A stretch of DNA of 16,056 nucleotides from CAZSMC01 sp964607755 (GCA_964607755.1 CAZSMC010000087.1:1-16056); one strand, 5' to 3'. Shown: positions 8,259 through 15,838, counted from the stretch's first letter. Notes: generated by a model not told the origin, from the sequence alone. Numbers and translations: made by a program.

Positions 8259-8262
8259 TCAA

Positions 8263-8667
8263 CTACTCCTTCTCTCTGCTTGTGCCAGAAGAGTCAGTTC
8301 CGGTTTCCGGTTTTGGAAATGTTTCTTTTTTTGAAATGGATTTCTCTGGTCCGGGCCGTGAGGACATAGCCATTGCGTCTTCAACAGAAACATTGCGCAA
8401 GCGTTTTAACTCGTTTTGTAGTTTTTCAACCTGTTTTCGGCAGCGACGGTTTTCTGCTTTAAAGGAAAGTACCTGGTAAAGGGATACCAGCAGCCAGAAA
8501 ATAATTCCCGCTGCAAATGAAATATAAATGACGATCCAGAGCGAAACTGGATTAATAGTTTCCCATTTGTAAAATTTAATGGGCACGTGAACATCGGCAT
8601 TTTGAACGGCAAATCCGATGAAAACAATCACAACTGCGACGATAAGAATCCATTTGATGATCCACAT
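8263..8667 (-). CDS. lapA: LapA-like membrane protein (DUF1049)
   Basis: A 134-residue protein with the LapA/YciS layout: a helix at about 4-22, the conserved motif FAVQNADVHVPIKFYKW, a second helix at about 41-65, then a basic coiled coil (69-93). It has an extra polar Pro/Ser/Lys tail (about 100-134) beyond the usual length of about 100 residues. I choose ATG 8667 because GGAGG lies four bases upstream and the longer form from 8691 would run through that site. In E. coli LapA interacts with LapB and FtsH in lipopolysaccharide control. The pairing with lapB directly downstream makes the call firm. It is the first gene of the envelope run. Confidence 0.85.
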   Translation of the reverse strand: MWIIKWILIVAVVIVFIGFAVQNADVHVPIKFYKWETINPVSLWIVIYISFAAGIIFWLLVSLYQVLSFKAENRRCRKQVEKLQNELKRLRNVSVEDAMAMSSRPGPEKSISKKETFPKPETGTDSSGTSREKE

Positions 8668-8708
8668 ATCTCCTCCGATGTAAGGCAGCAATCAATGAAT
8701 AAATATTT

Positions 8709-8736
8709 AATTTACAAGAAAAAGAATAAAATTCAA
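8709..8736 (-). promoter_or_regulatory. Candidate promoter of the lapA-led gene run
   Basis: On the minus strand TTGAAT (8731-8736) and TAAATT (8709-8714) stand 16 bases apart, each matching four of six positions of the sigma-70 hexamers. The -10 element lies about 40 bases before the lapA start and just after the terminator at 8801-8831. Other AT-rich hexamers are close by, so the exact placement is weak. Confidence 0.3.
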
Positions 8737-8800
8737 CCAGAATATACAAAGGTAAGGAAGAGAAATGAAAAAAAAAATATTTTTAGCACGAAAAGGATAT

Positions 8801-8831
8801 AAAAAAAGCGGCGCGTATGGCCGCTTTTTTT
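8801..8831. terminator. Bidirectional intrinsic terminator between nfu-like gene and lapA
   Basis: GCGGC (8808-8812) and GCCGC (8820-8824) form a stem with a seven-base loop, flanked by seven A on the left and seven T on the right. Read on the minus strand it ends the rnfB-nfu transcript with a T run after the stem. The stop codon of the nfu-like gene (8830-8832) touches the flanking run. On the plus strand it would also terminate, but no plus-strand gene ends here. Confidence 0.85.
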
Positions 8832-9057
8832 AAACAGATACTACTTTTTTGATATCGGGTAACTGTTTGCGCAGTTCGCGCTCAATGCCCATCTGAAGAG
8901 TCATTTGCGACATGGGGCAGCCAACGCAGGCTCCTTGCAGACGCAGCTTGATAACCCCATCATCGACATCTACCAATTCAACGTTACCGCCATCTGCGGC
9001 CAGCGCCGGGCGAATGGAGTCGAGAGCCTTGTCAACATTCTCATAGGTAATATCCAT
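8830..9057 (-). CDS. NifU C-terminal domain (Nfu-type) Fe-S scaffold protein
   Basis: A 75-residue single-domain protein of the NifU_C/Nfu family, which holds a [4Fe-4S] cluster between subunits of a dimer and passes it to target proteins. Visible features are the N-terminal helix, the ADGGNVELVDVDDG strand-loop, the cluster-binding Cys pair C44 and C47 in GACVGCPMS, and the closing amphipathic helix. It lacks the degenerate A-type domain of E. coli NfuA. I choose the ATG at 9057 because AAGGA lies eight bases upstream; the ATG at 9066 directly abuts that same site. It follows rnfB by 16 bases and ends in a strong terminator, so the two form an operon; RnfB with its many clusters is a plausible client. 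Confidence 0.9.
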   Translation of the reverse strand: MDITYENVDKALDSIRPALAADGGNVELVDVDDGVIKLRLQGACVGCPMSQMTLQMGIERELRKQLPDIKKVVSV

Positions 9058-9073
9058 AAAATTCATCCTTTTT

Positions 9074-9934
9074 TTATTCTTGTTCTTGTGTTACTTTTTG
9101 TTCTTTAGGTTTTTCAGACTCGGGTACCTCTCCACGAACGACATAACAATTAGCCGGACACTTTTCCACGGCATTGTACAGTTCATCACTTTGGGTATCT
9201 TTGATCACAGGAAGGTTTCCGTCCATTTCAATAGCGCCGGAAGGTGTCACTTTGGGAGTTGCGCATATTTTGCATGCAAAACATCCTGCCGAGCACACGG
9301 ATTTGACAGCCTTGGCTTTGTCCTGCGAAACGCACGCCAGGTAAACTTTTTGTTTTCTTGGAATCAGTTGCATAATGCCGCGGGGACAGGTGGACACACA
9401 AATTCCACAGGCAGTACATTTTTCTTCAATAACAACCGGAAGGCCATTATCGTCCATATACATGGCATCGAACGGACAAGCTCTGACGCAGGAGCCTAAT
9501 CCGAGGCAACCATATTCGCAATCTTTATGTCCGCCGCCAACAAGCTGGGCTGCATGGCAATCCTCGATGCCTTGATAAATAAATTTATCGCTGGCATTTT
9601 CTTTATCACCCTGGCAGGCAACGATAGCAACTTTTGGCTCTTCGCTTCCCTCGGACGTTTTTTCCATAATATCGGCAAGCATATCGCTCACCTCTTTTCC
9701 GCCTGGTGCACATAAGTTGCAGGCTGCTTCGCCTGTTGCAACGGCTTCAGCGTAGGCGCTGCATCCCGGGTACCCGCATGCGCCGCAGTTTGACCCGGGA
9801 AGAACGTCTTGAACTTTTTCCACTTTGGGATCAATTTTGACAGCAAATTTTTTAGACGCAAATGCAAGTCCGGCTCCGAATAAAAAACCCAAACCGCCTA
9901 ATGCAATGATTGAAGCGATAAATAATATACTCAT
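9074..9934 (-). CDS. rnfB: RnfB-like polyferredoxin, electron transport complex subunit
   Basis: A 286-residue membrane-anchored iron-sulfur protein of the RnfB type. An N-terminal helix (about 3-27) is followed by the RnfB-specific cluster motif C50, C53, C58 and C75 in SNCGACGYPGC. A two-cluster ferredoxin domain comes next (C143, C149 and C153 plus nearby C139; then C173, C176, C179 and C183). A further Cys-rich segment at about 214-263 (C214, C218, C221, C224, C259, C263) can hold another cluster, as in the longer RnfB of Bacteroidetes and clostridia. The Rnf complex couples ferredoxin oxidation to NAD reduction and ion transport, but none of rnfA, C, D, E or G is next to this gene. Its only operon partner here is the Nfu-type scaffold. 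The tail is charged and Gln/Glu-rich. Confidence 0.88.
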   Translation of the reverse strand: MSILFIASIIALGGLGFLFGAGLAFASKKFAVKIDPKVEKVQDVLPGSNCGACGYPGCSAYAEAVATGEAACNLCAPGGKEVSDMLADIMEKTSEGSEEPKVAIVACQGDKENASDKFIYQGIEDCHAAQLVGGGHKDCEYGCLGLGSCVRACPFDAMYMDDNGLPVVIEEKCTACGICVSTCPRGIMQLIPRKQKVYLACVSQDKAKAVKSVCSAGCFACKICATPKVTPSGAIEMDGNLPVIKDTQSDELYNAVEKCPANCYVVRGEVPESEKPKEQKVTQEQE

Positions 9935-9962
9935 TATAATTCCAGGATTTTTTTAATTTATT

Positions 9963-10037
9963 ACCTGACACTTTTTCAATTAACTCCCCTCATTACGCAG
10001 AGGAATGATATCTTTTGCGCCAGGTTCGAAAAGTGTC
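9963..10037. repeat. Possible remnant of a palindromic mobile element (REP/MITE-like)
   Basis: ACCTGACACTTTTTC (9963-9977) is matched in inverse by CAGGT (10021-10025) and GAAAAGTGTC (10028-10037). The near-identical ends GACACTTTTTC and GAAAAGTGTC face each other across about 50 bases. Motifs of the form AAAAGTGTCAGGT recur, as I recall, next to IS200-type or REP-associated transposases in various bacteria; a link here is inference from one copy. Confidence 0.3.
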
Positions 10038-10086
10038 TAATCTTGAATTGCTAGCAAAACAACTTATTAAAAATTTATCAAAAGTG

Positions 10087-10137
10087 CAATTTCAAATTGT
10101 TAAATACCATTACAATTCTTAAAAAGTTAACTGTTAA
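10087..10137. promoter_or_regulatory. Candidate operator palindromes in the divergent region
   Basis: CAATTTCAAATTG (10087-10099) and TTAACTGTTAA (10127-10137) are perfect odd-length palindromes about 40 bases apart, centre to centre. Their position between divergent genes suits regulator binding, but AT-rich DNA yields such palindromes by chance. Confidence 0.2.
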
Positions 10138-10474
10138 TTCTGATCAAAATCCCAAAGTCATCACTTATATTTTCAGAACCTTGTTACATAATGCTATGCT
10201 CATAGGGACAAATATACACACTTTTTCCGCATATCTTAAAGGCAGATAAATGAGTTATTAGGTCTATGTTTATACTTGAAAAAAGTTCCTGAAAACAAAA
10301 TGCACTTTTTAAAATTTAAAAATAGTTTAAATGTAGTGCAGAGATACGCCTTTTTCACAAATAAAACAAATTCCTTTTTGGAAAACATCAGAAAATATAG
10401 CAGAGTAAAAATTATTAATTTAGATTTTCAGGAAAATATTTTTATATTTAATTTACAAAAACAAACAAAAAAAT

Positions 10475-12061
10475 ATGCACAAAAAACCTCAATATAAATT
10501 TCTTATCGTAATTATAGTCGCTTTGTTGATCCCCATTCTGAGTTATACGGTATTGCAATTTCTGCAAAAAGACCGCAACGAAGAGATGATAAAATCCATT
10601 TACGACCGGCAACTGGAAAGTATTCTTTTTTCTGTCAATCAACACTGTTGGGATATTTTTAGCACCTGGTTATCAGAGATATCTTCAATTGCGATGAATA
10701 ATCCCGAGATATTATTGCAACGCAATTCGTCGCAAAAGCTGCAAGAATTCATAGACAAAGAGCGCGTTATTAGCGGCACTTTTTTAAGGTTTTCGGAAAA
10801 ACACCTGGTGTTGAATTGGGCTGAAGACTACAAAGAGGCACCGAATTACTACAGTGTTGCCCGGCAAGTTGATGGCATTTTCACAGAATCTGAAAAAAAT
10901 CTCAGGCGCGGAATTCAGTTGGCTAAAGAAGGTTATGTCAAACCGCTGGCTTTTCAGTTTAAAGACAAATCTTTGGCCTCTCAACAGACTGTTTTACTCT
11001 TTCCGATAGTGGATACGTCACTGAATAACCAGGCCATTTTTGGTGGTATTATTATTGATAATGAAAAATACGTCAGAGAGATTGTTGCCCGGCGTTTCGC
11101 CTCGATGAACGAAGGTGATTTTATCTTTGGCGTAACCAAACCCGGGCAAGACGAGTTGTTATATTATTCCTCCGAAGAAGAACCTGCCAGCGATTTTGAA
11201 AAAAGCACCGAGCTGTGGATCCTGCCGTCTATGGACATAAAAGTGAAAATGAGCGGCACAACGCTGGGATCTGTTTCCAGAAAAAGAATGCGTCTTAATC
11301 TTGTTCTACTTGTTGCGGTAAACGTCGTTTTTTTGTCCGGCCTGGCATATCTCATCCGCAACATCGGAAAGGAAATGGAATTGGCACAGATGAAAACAAA
11401 CTTTGTTGCCAACGTCTCCCACGAATTGAGAACGCCGATTGCCCTGATCCGAATGTACGCCGAAACACTGGAAATGGGCCGGGTTGCTGATCAGCACCGG
11501 TTGAAAAAATATTACCGGACAATTCTCGGTGAAACGGCACGGTTATCAAAACTGATCAATAACATTCTTGATTTCTCAAAAATTGAGTCCCGGAAAAAAT
11601 CGTATCAGATGAATCCCACCGACTTGAAGGTTTTGGTGGAACAGGCGTTGGAAATGTACCGTTATCATCTTCAAAAAGAGGGATTTGAACTCGATGTCCA
11701 AATGGACGATGCGCCACACGTGAATATAGATTCGGAGGCTGTTACTCAGGCGTTCGTCAATTTGCTTGACAATGCCATAAAATATAGTAGCGATGATAAA
11801 CGGATTCAGGTTTCACTGAAAACAGACAATAACAAAGTGGTGCTTTCGATAAAAGACTTTGGCATTGGCATCCCTGAATCCGAACAGAAAAAGATATTCG
11901 ATAAATTTTACCGGGTGGGTAGCAGTCTGGTGCACAACACAAAAGGCAGCGGTCTTGGCTTGTCTCTGGTCAAACATATTATGAACGTCCATGGCGGGGA
12001 TGTCCAGGTGAGCAGCGAGTCTGAGAAAGGCAGCACGTTTTCACTGATTTTTCATGTATAA
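10475..12061 (+). CDS. Membrane sensor histidine kinase
   Basis: A 528-residue two-component kinase. A first helix (about 8-30) and a second (about 273-295) enclose a periplasmic sensor region of roughly 240 residues that I cannot assign to a family. No HAMP domain is evident: the second helix leads almost straight into the dimerisation domain with the phospho-accepting H316 in FVANVSHELRTP. The ATP-binding domain shows the N box around N433 (NLLDNAIKYS), the G1 box DFGIGIP (461-467), the F box FDKFYRV and the G2 box GSGLGLSLVK. The kinase is therefore complete. The ATG is preceded by an A-rich leader without a clear ribosome binding site. The partner regulator follows after 81 bases. The divergent position next to rnfB does not by itself reveal the signal. 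Confidence 0.93.
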   Translation: MHKKPQYKFLIVIIVALLIPILSYTVLQFLQKDRNEEMIKSIYDRQLESILFSVNQHCWDIFSTWLSEISSIAMNNPEILLQRNSSQKLQEFIDKERVISGTFLRFSEKHLVLNWAEDYKEAPNYYSVARQVDGIFTESEKNLRRGIQLAKEGYVKPLAFQFKDKSLASQQTVLLFPIVDTSLNNQAIFGGIIIDNEKYVREIVARRFASMNEGDFIFGVTKPGQDELLYYSSEEEPASDFEKSTELWILPSMDIKVKMSGTTLGSVSRKRMRLNLVLLVAVNVVFLSGLAYLIRNIGKEMELAQMKTNFVANVSHELRTPIALIRMYAETLEMGRVADQHRLKKYYRTILGETARLSKLINNILDFSKIESRKKSYQMNPTDLKVLVEQALEMYRYHLQKEGFELDVQMDDAPHVNIDSEAVTQAFVNLLDNAIKYSSDDKRIQVSLKTDNNKVVLSIKDFGIGIPESEQKKIFDKFYRVGSSLVHNTKGSGLGLSLVKHIMNVHGGDVQVSSESEKGSTFSLIFHV

Positions 12062-12142
12062 ATTAAAAGATGTTTTTCAGAATGAATTAGTTGATAATAA
12101 ACATTTTGTCTTTTTAATTGATATTTTATTAGGAGATATCCC

Positions 12143-12826
12143 ATGGCAAGAATTCTCATTGTAGAAGACGAACAGGATATGGCACTTGGTCTGAAAGATA
12201 ATTTTGAATTTGACGGGCATGATGTACTTATCGCCAGCGACGGGGAAGAGGCGTTAAAAATGGCTCAACAAGACAATCCTGATCTCATTATCCTGGATAT
12301 TATGCTGCCGAAAAAATCCGGTCTGGATGTTTGCAAGGAACTTCGCGCTGAGGGGCGGAAACTTCCGATTATTATGCTGACTGCCCGGGGACAAGAAGTC
12401 GATAAAATTCTGGGCCTTGAACTTGGCGCTGATGATTACATCACCAAACCGTTTAGTATCCGCGAACTTTTAGCCAGAGTAAAAGCTGTACTTCGACGAT
12501 CCGAAAGAAATGAAAGCGAGGAACCTAATCAACATCAATTTGGAAAAATTCGTGTCGATTTTGACCATTACACGGCGTGGGACGAAAGTGGTCATGTTGA
12601 CATGACCTACAAGGAATTTGAAATTTTGAGATTTTTCCTTGAGAACAAAAACCGGACAATCAGCCGTGATGAACTCCTGGATAAAGTGTGGGGCTATGAA
12701 ATTTATCCGACTTCGCGAACTGTGGATAACCATATCGTCAAATTACGCAAGAAAATCGAAAACGATCCGATGAAACCAAAGCACATCATTACGGTCTATG
12801 GAATCGGTTATAAATATATCGAATAG
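12143..12826 (+). CDS. OmpR/PhoB-family response regulator
   Basis: A 227-residue DNA-binding response regulator. The receiver domain (1-120) has the acidic pair E8-D9-E10, the phospho-acceptor D52 in LDIMLP, T80 and K102 in TKPFS, so all switch residues are present. The winged-helix domain (about 130-226) shows the recognition-helix pattern SRTVDNHIVKLRKKIE and the closing hairpin VYGIGYKY. AGGAG lies seven bases before the ATG. It follows the kinase gene by 81 bases (kinase first, the reverse of the commonest order), and these bases contain an AT-rich imperfect inverted repeat, so the regulator could be expressed at a different level. Likely targets include its own operon or the downstream channel gene; this is inference. 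Confidence 0.94.
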   Translation: MARILIVEDEQDMALGLKDNFEFDGHDVLIASDGEEALKMAQQDNPDLIILDIMLPKKSGLDVCKELRAEGRKLPIIMLTARGQEVDKILGLELGADDYITKPFSIRELLARVKAVLRRSERNESEEPNQHQFGKIRVDFDHYTAWDESGHVDMTYKEFEILRFFLENKNRTISRDELLDKVWGYEIYPTSRTVDNHIVKLRKKIENDPMKPKHIITVYGIGYKYIE

Positions 12827-12881
12827 ATTTTTTCATGTTTATAATTTTTCCAGTTCAATTCCACGGTATCCCGGGTGCCAA

Positions 12882-12898
12882 TGATATTAATCATATCA
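12882..12898. promoter_or_regulatory. Candidate operator palindrome upstream of the TolC-like gene
   Basis: TGATAT (12882-12887) and ATATCA (12893-12898) are perfect inverted arms with a five-base spacer, lying in the 257-base gap after the response regulator and about 100 bases before a consensus-like -10 box. The position fits a regulator site, but OmpR-family proteins usually bind direct repeats, so the binder is unknown. Confidence 0.25.
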
Positions 12899-12980
12899 AC
12901 AGCAACCTAATGCATCTTTATCAATGACAATAGTTTACAATCTTTAACACCGATATGACACTATCCTTTACAGGATTTGT

Positions 12981-12986
12981 TATAAT
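12981..12986 (+). promoter_or_regulatory. Candidate -10 box for the TolC-like operon
   Basis: A perfect TATAAT lies about 100 bases before the channel gene. The best -35 candidate (ATGACA, 12955-12960) is 20 bases upstream, longer than ideal, so the promoter may need an activator or the call may be wrong. Confidence 0.3.
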
Positions 12987-13083
12987 AGGTTGTTTAGTTA
13001 TCAAAAGTTGAACCCGTTAGTGCCAGATGACAATTTTCGATAAATTGCATAATCGGTAATAATCCCGGATAAATCTTTTGTTT

Positions 13084-14604
13084 ATGAAAACCTTGCCTAA
13101 AATATTCCTTTTAATGATCATCACTCTTTTCATATTTCCATGCTCTGGTGGTGCGCAGAATATCATCGAGCTTTCGCTTGACCGCGCTGTTGAAATTGCC
13201 ATGGAAAATAGTTACCGTATCAAGCAGCTCAAGTTAGGTATCGAACGATCACGTTTGTGGCTGAAAGCAGAGCGTGCCGGCTTAAAGTCCAAAGTATATA
13301 TGAACCTCACCGCTCCTGAATTCGAAGCCATATCCGATTACAAATGGAATTCTGTGGAAAATAAAGACGTGATTGTGCGGCAGAATACACAAATGTGGCA
13401 GGCTAACCTTTCTATCCGGCAACCTGTTATCCTGTTTGGTTATCCGACAAATGGTTATTTCTCTCTCAATAACCGCGCATATCGCTACGACCAGATCGAT
13501 GGCTTTCGGGATATCAATTACTATAACCGTCTCTTTCTTAAATATGAGCAACCGTTTTTCAGACCGAACCGCTTAAAGAATGACATTGAAGAAGCAGAGC
13601 TTTCTCTGGAACGCCGGGAGTTACAATACGTGGACGATCAGGTCGATTTGATCGATGACATTGCTGATGATTATTATGATTTATACCGGTATTCTTTTTA
13701 TAATTCTATTTATAAGAACCAGGTAGAGAATCTCGAAAGAGTCACAGAGATAGCCGACTGCCAGTCTATAGATGGCGATGAATCGATGGACTGCATTCAA
13801 ATCCGGGTTGAATTGACAAATGCCAGGGAAAAAATCGCTCAAAACAAAAGCAACATGCGCCTCGAATCGATGCGTTTCAAGCAGCGCTTACGCCTTGATC
13901 CCAATGATTCTTTGATTGTGAAACCGACTATAAAAATCCCACAAATTCAGGTCGATCTGGAACAAGCCATAAATTATGGCCTGGAACTTCGCCCCAGAAT
14001 GCGGCTTTTGGAAATTAGTGAACGAGAACGGGAGATCGATCTGGTCAATGTGAAAGGCTGGAATTCGTTCCGCATGAACCTAGAAATGACTTATGGTTTG
14101 GAAAAGCAAGACCCGAGTTATGAAAAATTATGGACCGATAACTATGATAAAAGTTACTCTGTCGCACTGACGGCGTATATGCCTTTGTGGGACTGGGGGC
14201 AGCGGCAAGCGCGTATCGAAGCACAAAAAATTACCATTGAAAAGACTCGACTTTATATGGAGGAAACCCGCAACCGTATTCGTTCGGAAATCGAAAATGC
14301 GGTTCAGAACCTGGAAGAATACCAGCGCCGCGCCACGAATATGAAAGAAAATATGGAAATGTCCAAAAGAATTACAGAGATGAGTCTTGAACAATATAAA
14401 CAAGGAGAAATTTCCCTACAAGATTTACTGCAAAACATCACCCGGCAAAGAGAAACAGAAAACAATTTTCTCGAGGCTTATCTTGGTTACCGACAGTCCC
14501 TGTTGAACCTGATGGTTGACACTTATTACGATTATGAGCAGGACATCAAACTACTGGAAAAGTATCGCAATAATTCGTCTTCCGATGTGACGTGGAAGAA
14601 TTAA
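13084..14604 (+). CDS. TolC-family outer membrane efflux protein
   Basis: A 506-residue outer-membrane channel of the TolC/OEP family, the exit duct of tripartite efflux pumps or type I secretion. A signal peptide covers about 1-24, with likely cleavage after GGA. The mature protein begins with LSLDRAVEIAMENSYRIKQL, the usual first OEP helix. Two repeats of long alpha-helical coiled coil alternate with short beta segments; the second repeat starts near VDLEQAINYGLELRP and contains MPLWDWGQRQARIEAQKI, a typical second-half OEP motif. I prefer ATG 13084 over the in-frame TTG 13078; no clear Shine-Dalgarno sequence is visible for either. No membrane fusion protein or RND/ABC transporter gene is adjacent, so the partner pump lies elsewhere or the secreted protein encoded next is a co-functioning factor. 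Confidence 0.88.
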   Translation: MKTLPKIFLLMIITLFIFPCSGGAQNIIELSLDRAVEIAMENSYRIKQLKLGIERSRLWLKAERAGLKSKVYMNLTAPEFEAISDYKWNSVENKDVIVRQNTQMWQANLSIRQPVILFGYPTNGYFSLNNRAYRYDQIDGFRDINYYNRLFLKYEQPFFRPNRLKNDIEEAELSLERRELQYVDDQVDLIDDIADDYYDLYRYSFYNSIYKNQVENLERVTEIADCQSIDGDESMDCIQIRVELTNAREKIAQNKSNMRLESMRFKQRLRLDPNDSLIVKPTIKIPQIQVDLEQAINYGLELRPRMRLLEISEREREIDLVNVKGWNSFRMNLEMTYGLEKQDPSYEKLWTDNYDKSYSVALTAYMPLWDWGQRQARIEAQKITIEKTRLYMEETRNRIRSEIENAVQNLEEYQRRATNMKENMEMSKRITEMSLEQYKQGEISLQDLLQNITRQRETENNFLEAYLGYRQSLLNLMVDTYYDYEQDIKLLEKYRNNSSSDVTWKN

Positions 14605-14645
14605 AGAGAATTGAACAAGCGTGACGATACAATCACAGAAACGTG

Positions 14646-15641
14646 ATGAAAACAGTCTATATTTTCTTTACTTTTTTATTGGTGACCTTGGGTTTTTCTC
14701 ACGACCTGAATCTGGAAATCGACCTGAAAGGTCAGTGGCTTTTTGAAATTGGTGACGATCTGGCTTTTGCAGATCCGGATTATAATGTCTCTGACTGGGT
14801 GAAAATCAATGTGCCTTCTCCATGGGAGAATGAAGGATTTCCCGGTTATGACGGTTACGCATGGTACCGGATTAAAGTCAAAATCCCGGACAAGCTTAAA
14901 AGAAAAATTATATACCTGAAATTGGGCCGGATTGACGATGTCGATCGAACTTATATTAACGGCAATCTGTTAGGCGGAAAAGGTGAGTTTCCGCCCAGAT
15001 ACCGAACAGCTTATGATGAAAAGAGAACGTATGAAATCCCGTCCGGTTTTCTGAACTTTGGTAAAGACAATGTCATTACCGTGCGGGTGTTTGATTATGG
15101 TGGCCAGGGCGGAATAGTTCAGGGTGAAATCGCTCTTTATTCAAGAAAAAAAGTACTCAATTTAGACATCGATCTCAGTGGCAAATGGCGTTTTCATACT
15201 GGAGATGATGAAAACTGGGGCCGGGCTAATTTTGATGACCGGAAATGGAAGTTGATTGGTGTGCCGGCAGAATGGGAAGAACAAGGTTTTCCGAAACACG
15301 ATGGCTATGCCTGGTATCGAAAAAAATTTCGCATTAGCAGTAGACTGGCAAAAAAGAAACTCATTCTTGTGCTTGGGAAAATTAACGATGTCGATCAGGT
15401 GTTTTTTAACGATGCAAAAATAGGCGAAACCGGAAAATTTCCTAAAAATAAAGGCGATAACATTGATGGGAAAAAAGATAAAGAACGTGCGTATTTTATA
15501 CCGCCGTATTTGATCAAAGCCAATGACATTAATATCATAGCTGTTCGTGTTTATGACGCTGGTAATACAGGCGGTATTTATTCAGGATATGTCGGTATTG
15601 TTACACGTACGGAATTTCTAAGATATACAAAACAAAAATAG
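14646..15641 (+). CDS. Secreted protein of two tandem galactose-binding-like / GH2-type beta-sandwich domains
   Basis: A 331-residue exported protein with a signal peptide (about 1-18). It consists almost wholly of two copies of one domain, about 150 residues each. Both copies show the same series: IDL-GKW (or GQW), GDD, a Trp, VP-x-x-WE, the identical DGYAWYR, then LG-x-I-x-DVD and a closing ITVRVFD / IAVRVYD strand with a Gly-rich turn. This is the pattern of the sugar-binding jelly-roll domain that precedes the catalytic barrel in GH2 glycosidases and accompanies sialate esterases. No catalytic domain is present, so it is probably a binding protein or adaptor. Start ATG 14646 is preferred over the adjacent GTG. 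It follows the TolC-like gene by 41 bases and ends in a terminator, so they form an operon. Confidence 0.8.
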   Translation: MKTVYIFFTFLLVTLGFSHDLNLEIDLKGQWLFEIGDDLAFADPDYNVSDWVKINVPSPWENEGFPGYDGYAWYRIKVKIPDKLKRKIIYLKLGRIDDVDRTYINGNLLGGKGEFPPRYRTAYDEKRTYEIPSGFLNFGKDNVITVRVFDYGGQGGIVQGEIALYSRKKVLNLDIDLSGKWRFHTGDDENWGRANFDDRKWKLIGVPAEWEEQGFPKHDGYAWYRKKFRISSRLAKKKLILVLGKINDVDQVFFNDAKIGETGKFPKNKGDNIDGKKDKERAYFIPPYLIKANDINIIAVRVYDAGNTGGIYSGYVGIVTRTEFLRYTKQK

Positions 15642-15707
15642 AAAATTTTAGACCCCTCCTTGATTCATTTATATATACCGTACCTTTCTCTCTCATTGCA
15701 TGACGAC

Positions 15708-15735
15708 AAAGGGGCCCGGATTTCGGGCCTCTTTT
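15708..15735 (+). terminator. Intrinsic terminator after the beta-sandwich protein gene
   Basis: AAAGGGGCCCG (15708-15718) pairs over 11 positions, with one G-T pair, with CGGGCCTCTTT (15724-15734) around a five-base loop, followed by a short T run. It lies about 70 bases after the stop codon and closes the channel operon. Confidence 0.88.
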
Positions 15736-15838
15736 CGTTCCTGTTTCACTGCAAAAATTATTCTTTAAAAAAAAGAAAATATTCATATATTTAAGATTGT
15801 TCAAATTTAGAAATTTAATGAACAGGGAAAAATTATAT

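Larger units (their letters stand above)
9935..10474. other. 540-base AT-rich divergent intergenic region
   Basis: This stretch separates the minus-strand rnfB unit from the plus-strand histidine kinase. I see no convincing gene in it. It holds an inverted-repeat pair at 9963-10037, two short odd-length palindromes (10087-10099 and 10127-10137), and an inverted pair TGCACT (10301-10306) / AGTGCA (10335-10340). The last 200 bases are very AT-rich. The kinase ATG at 10475 is preceded by an A-rich leader with no visible Shine-Dalgarno sequence. Promoters for both directions must lie here, but I cannot place them with confidence. Confidence 0.6.

Noticed and set aside
8587..8802. Plus-strand frame across the lapA 5' end and its leader
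   Set aside because: Lys/Asn-rich low-complexity translation, antisense to lapA, and it crosses the candidate lapA promoter.
9074..9934. A full Rnf operon
   Set aside because: Only RnfB is present; the flanking genes are an Nfu scaffold and a histidine kinase.
10276..10497. Open frame of 73 codons from TTG 10276 on the plus strand
   Set aside because: Very AT-rich, Lys/Asn/Phe-rich composition, no ribosome binding site, and it overlaps the kinase start in another frame.
12061..12119. Imperfect inverted repeat (AATTAAAAGA / TCTTTTTAATT) between kinase and regulator genes
   Set aside because: A/T-only arms with a 38-base loop; too weak to call an attenuator or terminator.
12872..12880. CCCGGG-centred palindrome as terminator of the response regulator gene
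   Set aside because: The loop would be too small for a stable stem, the arms need G-U pairs, and no T run follows.
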